DNA of 8,668 bases from positions 1-8,668 of the forward strand of contig CALAKR010000002.1 in the NCBI GenBank assembly GCA_937923225.1. The letters run 5' to 3'. The notes beneath the pieces are model-generated. The model was not told where the DNA came from. It made no database searches and saw only the letters and a list, made by a program, of their open reading frames with translations. The stretch's first letter is position 1; every line of letters begins with the position of its first letter. Shown here in pieces: positions 6,013 to 8,668 of the stretch. The stretch is from an uncultured Aquabacterium sp. GTDB taxonomy: Bacteria; Pseudomonadota; Gammaproteobacteria; Burkholderiales; Burkholderiaceae_C. The position numbers were made by a program, and so were the translations under genes.

Positions 6013-7482
6013 GTGACCGATCTGTACGCCGACATGTTCGAACTGGCCCCAGTGTCCCTGTGGCTGGAGGACTACAGCGGCCTGAAAGCCCTGTTCGATC
6101 AATGGCGGGCAGAAGGGGTCGGCAACCTGCGCACCTTCCTGCGCCAGGACCGCAGCCGCGTGGCCGAATGCTCGCGCCGCATCCAGCTGCTGCGCGTGAA
6201 CCGCCGCACGCTCGAGCTGTTCGGCGCCGACGACCTGGACCACCTCAAGGCCAACCTGCACGAGGTCTTCCGCGACGACATGTTCGACCAGCACGTCGAA
6301 GAGCTGGTGCAGATGTGGGAGGGCCACACCCACTTCCGCAGCAACACCGTCAACTACACCCTGCGCGGCCAGCGCCTGAACATCTCGCTGAACGCCAACA
6401 TCCTGCCCGGCCATGAGCATGACTGGTCGCGCGTGCTGCTGGCCATCGAGGACGTCACCGAGCGCGCCCGCGCCGAGCGTGCCCTGCGCGCCAGCGAGCT
6501 GCAGGCCAAGGGCCTGTTCGAGCACTCGCCCGTGTCCCTGTGGCTGGAAGATTTCAGCGGCATCAAGGGCCTGCTGGCGGAGGTGCGCGAGCAGGGCGTG
6601 GTCGATTTCCGCACCTTCCTGGATGTGCACCCGGAGTTCGTCACCCGCTGCATGCTGGAGATCCGCGTGCTGGACATCAACCAGCAGACGGTGGACACCT
6701 TCCGCGCACCAGACAAGGCCACTTTGCTGGCCCACACCGACAAGATCTTCCGCGACGACATGCGCCCACACTTCGCCGAACAGCTGGTGGACCTGTGGCA
6801 TGGCCGCCTGTTCCAGCAGCGCGAGGTGGTGAACTACTCGCTCGACGGCGAGAAGGTGCATGTCTACATGCAGTTCTCGGTGATGCCCGGCCATGAGGAG
6901 CGCTGGGACCAGGTGCTGGTGTCCCTGACCGACATCACCGCGCGCAAGAAGGCCGAGGCCTACCTGGAATACCTGGGCATGCACGATGCGCTGACCGGCC
7001 TGCGCAACCGCTCCTTCTTCACCGACGAGCTGAACCGCCTGGAGCGCCGCGGCCCCTGGCCGGTGAGCGTGGTCATCGTCGACCTCAACAACCTCAAGGG
7101 CGTGAACGACGAGTCCGGCCACGCCGGAGGCGACGCCCTGCTGCGCCGCGTGGGCGAGATACTGCGCAAGGCGGTCGAGCGCCCGGCCACGGCCTCGCGC
7201 ATCGGCGGCGACGAGTTCGCCCTGTTGCTGCCCGGCACCGACCAGCGCGGCTCGGAGCATCTGGTCGAGCAGATTCACGAGTTGCTGGCCTTGAACAACC
7301 AGTTCCATGCGGGCGGCACGCAGGTGAGCCTGTCCATCGGTGCGGCCTCCAGCAAGGACAACGAGCGCCTGGAAACCGTGGTGCACCGCGCCGACCAGCG
7401 CATGTACGCCGCCAAGCGCGACCATTACGTGCGCCAGGGCCGGGACCGCCGCGGCGCCCTTCCCACGCCCAAGCAGGACTGA
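6013..7482 (+). CDS. PAS-PAS-GGDEF diguanylate cyclase, soluble
   Basis: This enzyme would make cyclic di-GMP from two GTP. From GTG at 6013 it has 489 residues: PAS 1 (about 8-145), a charged helix linker (RARAERALRASE, about 148-160), PAS 2 (about 169-306), a second linker helix (ARKKAEAYLEYLG, about 310-322) and a GGDEF domain (HDALTGLRNR at 324 to about 470). The signature is an intact GGDEF at 398-402 in SRIGGDEFALLLPG; DLNNLKGVNDESGHAGGD carries the metal and guanine-binding region. No RxxD inhibitory site precedes GGDEF: the usual R and D positions are Glu and Ala. There is no EAL or HD-GYP domain, signal peptide or membrane helix, so it is a cytoplasmic sensor. GTG 6013 is chosen because GAGAG (6002-6006) precedes it and PAS 1 begins at once. 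GTG at 5938 would add 25 residues without domain character, and ATG at 6034 is also possible. The PAS ligand is unknown. Confidence 0.88.
   Translation: MTDLYADMFELAPVSLWLEDYSGLKALFDQWRAEGVGNLRTFLRQDRSRVAECSRRIQLLRVNRRTLELFGADDLDHLKANLHEVFRDDMFDQHVEELVQMWEGHTHFRSNTVNYTLRGQRLNISLNANILPGHEHDWSRVLLAIEDVTERARAERALRASELQAKGLFEHSPVSLWLEDFSGIKGLLAEVREQGVVDFRTFLDVHPEFVTRCMLEIRVLDINQQTVDTFRAPDKATLLAHTDKIFRDDMRPHFAEQLVDLWHGRLFQQREVVNYSLDGEKVHVYMQFSVMPGHEERWDQVLVSLTDITARKKAEAYLEYLGMHDALTGLRNRSFFTDELNRLERRGPWPVSVVIVDLNNLKGVNDESGHAGGDALLRRVGEILRKAVERPATASRIGGDEFALLLPGTDQRGSEHLVEQIHELLALNNQFHAGGTQVSLSIGAASSKDNERLETVVHRADQRMYAAKRDHYVRQGRDRRGALPTPKQD
6037..6957 (+). repeat. Tandem in-frame duplication of the PAS-encoding segment (480-bp period)
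   Basis: Unit 1 (6037-6477) and unit 2 (6517-6957) align without gaps at an offset of exactly 480 bp (160 codons). Exact shared DNA includes GTGTCCCTGTGGCTGGA (6052-6068 and 6532-6548), TCTTCCGCGACGACATG (6266-6282 and 6746-6762) and TGCCCGGCCATGAG (6404-6417 and 6884-6897). Proteins share PVSLWLED, RTFL, FRDDM and PGHE. Divergence elsewhere indicates an old, not recent, duplication. Confidence 0.85.
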
Positions 7483-7494
7483 CATCAGGACTGA
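7474..7494 (+). repeat. 12-nt tandem repeat duplicating the GGDEF gene stop codon
   Basis: CAGGACTGA occurs at 7474-7482, where it includes the gene's stop, and again at 7486-7494. The 12-nt period keeps the frame, so a second in-frame TGA backs up the first. It looks like a small slippage duplication at the gene end. Confidence 0.7.
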
Positions 7495-7523
7495 CCCCGG
7501 CGGGCCCCCCGCCCGCACGGCGT

Positions 7524-7529
7524 TATCCT
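7524..7529 (+). promoter_or_regulatory. Possible -10 box (TATCCT) for the ExeA-like gene, suggesting a leaderless transcript
   Basis: TATCCT matches the -10 consensus at 4 of 6 positions. A start 7-8 nt downstream would coincide with the ATG at 7537. No ribosome site precedes that ATG, which fits a leaderless message, but no -35 box is recognisable. The gene may instead be read through from the GGDEF gene. Confidence 0.25.
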
Positions 7530-7536
7530 TCGGGCC

Positions 7537-8668
7537 ATGTACGCGCAACACTTCGGCCTGAAGCAGGAGCCTTTTTCGATCGCGCCCGATCCGCGCTACC
7601 TCTTCATGAGCGAACGCCACCGGGAGGCTCTGGCCCACCTGCTCTACGGCGTGGGCAGCGGTGGCGGCTTCGTGCTGCTGACCGGCGAGATCGGCGCGGG
7701 CAAGACCACGGTGTGCCGCTGCTTCCTGGAGCAGATCCCGCGCCGCTGCAATGTCGCGTACATCTTCAACCCCAAGCTGACGGTGATCGAGCTGCTGCAG
7801 TCGATCTGCCACGAGTTCCGCATCCCGCTGCCCGAAGGCATCGGCCAGACACGCCAGGCCACCATCAAGGACTACGTCGACCCGCTCAACGAGTTCCTGC
7901 TCAAGACGCACGCGGTGGGCCAGAACAACGTGCTGATCATCGACGAGGCGCAGAACCTGTCGGCCGACGTGCTGGAGCAGCTGCGCCTGCTGACCAACCT
8001 GGAGACCAGCGAGCGCAAGCTGCTGCAGATTGTGCTGATCGGCCAGCCCGAGCTGCGCGACATGCTGGCCCGTCCCGAACTGGAACAGCTGGCGCAGCGC
8101 GTGATCGCGCGCTACCACCTCGATGCGCTCAGCCCGGACGAAACCGCGCAGTACATCCTGCACCGCCTGGCCGTGGCAGGCAAGACGCACGGGCACCTGT
8201 TCGATGCCAAGGCCGTGCGCCGCATCCACCACTGGACACGTGGCGTGCCCAGGCGCATCAACCTGCTGTGTGACCGCTCCTTGCTGGGCGCCTACGCACT
8301 GGGCAAGGACGTCGTCAACCGCACGATCGTGGACAAGGCGGCCCAAGAGGTGTTCGAGCGCCCTGGGCCCAAGGCCGAGGCGCCGCGACGCGTGCCCGCC
8401 GCCAGCAAGGGCAGTGGCAAGGCCCACCATCAAGCCCCCGCCGATCCGCCTGCCCGCACAGCAGCAGCATCAGCTCGCCGCCCGCCCACCTGGGCATGGG
8501 CCCTGCTGGCCGGGGCCGCCCTGCCCATCGTGGCCGCGCTGACGCTCTGGGGCCGCCCCGGCAGCGCGCTGTCGCCCCAGGCGCAGCAAAGCGCTGCACG
8601 AACGGCCAGCGCCCCCTCCTTGGCGGCATCCAGCGCGGCCTCCCGCCCCGCTGCGGCGGCAGCGCTCA
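7537..8668 (+). CDS. ExeA/GspA-family AAA ATPase with one transmembrane helix, C-terminus beyond the window
   Basis: The frame opens at ATG 7537 and runs off the right edge, giving 377 residues. It begins MYAQHFGLKQEPFSIAPDPRYLF, the hallmark opening of ExeA-type ATPases. The AAA module has Walker A GEIGAGKTT at 50-58, Walker B VLIIDEAQ at 132-139, a sensor-1-like IVLIGQPELR near 168-177 and the family's RGVPRRINLLCDRSLL segment near 237-252. A basic Ala/Pro-rich linker (about 275-318) leads to a hydrophobic helix (about 319-338, WAWALLAGAALPIVAALTLW), then an Ala/Ser-rich stretch expected to be periplasmic. In Aeromonas, ExeA with ExeB uses ATP and peptidoglycan binding to help assemble the type II secretion secretin; relatives serve pilus or exopolysaccharide systems. 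Any peptidoglycan-binding domain and ExeB partner would lie past the window. The start is supported by the family N-terminus although no ribosome site is present. It lies 54 nt after the GGDEF gene. Confidence 0.88.
   Translation, partial: MYAQHFGLKQEPFSIAPDPRYLFMSERHREALAHLLYGVGSGGGFVLLTGEIGAGKTTVCRCFLEQIPRRCNVAYIFNPKLTVIELLQSICHEFRIPLPEGIGQTRQATIKDYVDPLNEFLLKTHAVGQNNVLIIDEAQNLSADVLEQLRLLTNLETSERKLLQIVLIGQPELRDMLARPELEQLAQRVIARYHLDALSPDETAQYILHRLAVAGKTHGHLFDAKAVRRIHHWTRGVPRRINLLCDRSLLGAYALGKDVVNRTIVDKAAQEVFERPGPKAEAPRRVPAASKGSGKAHHQAPADPPARTAAASARRPPTWAWALLAGAALPIVAALTLWGRPGSALSPQAQQSAARTASAPSLAASSAASRPAAAAAL

Noticed and set aside
7499..7513. GGCGGG-CCC-CCCGCC hairpin after the GGDEF gene
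   Set aside because: It has a 6-bp stem but no T-run, so it is not a convincing intrinsic terminator; it may arise from GC-rich sequence alone.
5821..8433. An 870-codon open frame on the minus strand
   Set aside because: It lies opposite the PAS-GGDEF and ExeA-like genes, whose motifs are clear. Its Ala/Val/Gln/His/Leu-rich product has no domain pattern; high-GC codon bias leaves the antisense frame open.

Overview
The window is GC-rich, with tightly packed genes and strong third-position G/C bias. The gene families suggest a betaproteobacterium, most likely of the order Burkholderiales (a Comamonadaceae- or Sphaerotilaceae-like organism). This is inferred from composition and gene content; no rRNA or other taxonomic marker is present.

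The left half (1-4736) is a polyamine (putrescine) catabolism locus on the minus strand. In transcription order it holds a gamma-glutamyl-GABA amidohydrolase (puuD/spuA-like), a glutamate-putrescine ligase of the glutamine synthetase superfamily (puuA/spuB-like), a class III omega-aminotransferase (spuC-like) and the first 100 codons of a PuuC/KauB-like aldehyde dehydrogenase. The order hydrolase, ligase, aminotransferase is that of Pseudomonas aeruginosa spuABC. Together these enzymes would glutamylate putrescine, remove or transfer the amine, oxidise the aldehyde, and release GABA and glutamate. A good match to a sigma-54 (RpoN) promoter lies just upstream of the hydrolase, so the cluster is probably under nitrogen or enhancer-dependent control. 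An orphan ParA-type ATPase gene (458-1081) sits inside the cluster on the opposite strand and separates the aldehyde dehydrogenase from the rest.

The right half (4746-8668) reads on the plus strand. It contains a protein of unknown function with two predicted membrane helices (5037-5831), a likely intrinsic terminator, a diguanylate cyclase with two tandem PAS domains (6013-7482), and an ExeA/GspA-type AAA ATPase that runs off the window's end (7537 onward). The two PAS units are a gapless 160-codon duplication. The GGDEF active-site motif is intact, but the usual RxxD inhibitory site is missing.

I see no CRISPR array, insertion sequence, tRNA, rRNA or prophage. No clear new multi-gene system is visible. 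The points most worth checking are the sigma-54 promoter, the antiparallel ParA gene, the PAS duplication with its I-site-lacking GGDEF domain, and a CAAGG/CCTTG dyad found in front of two plus-strand genes.
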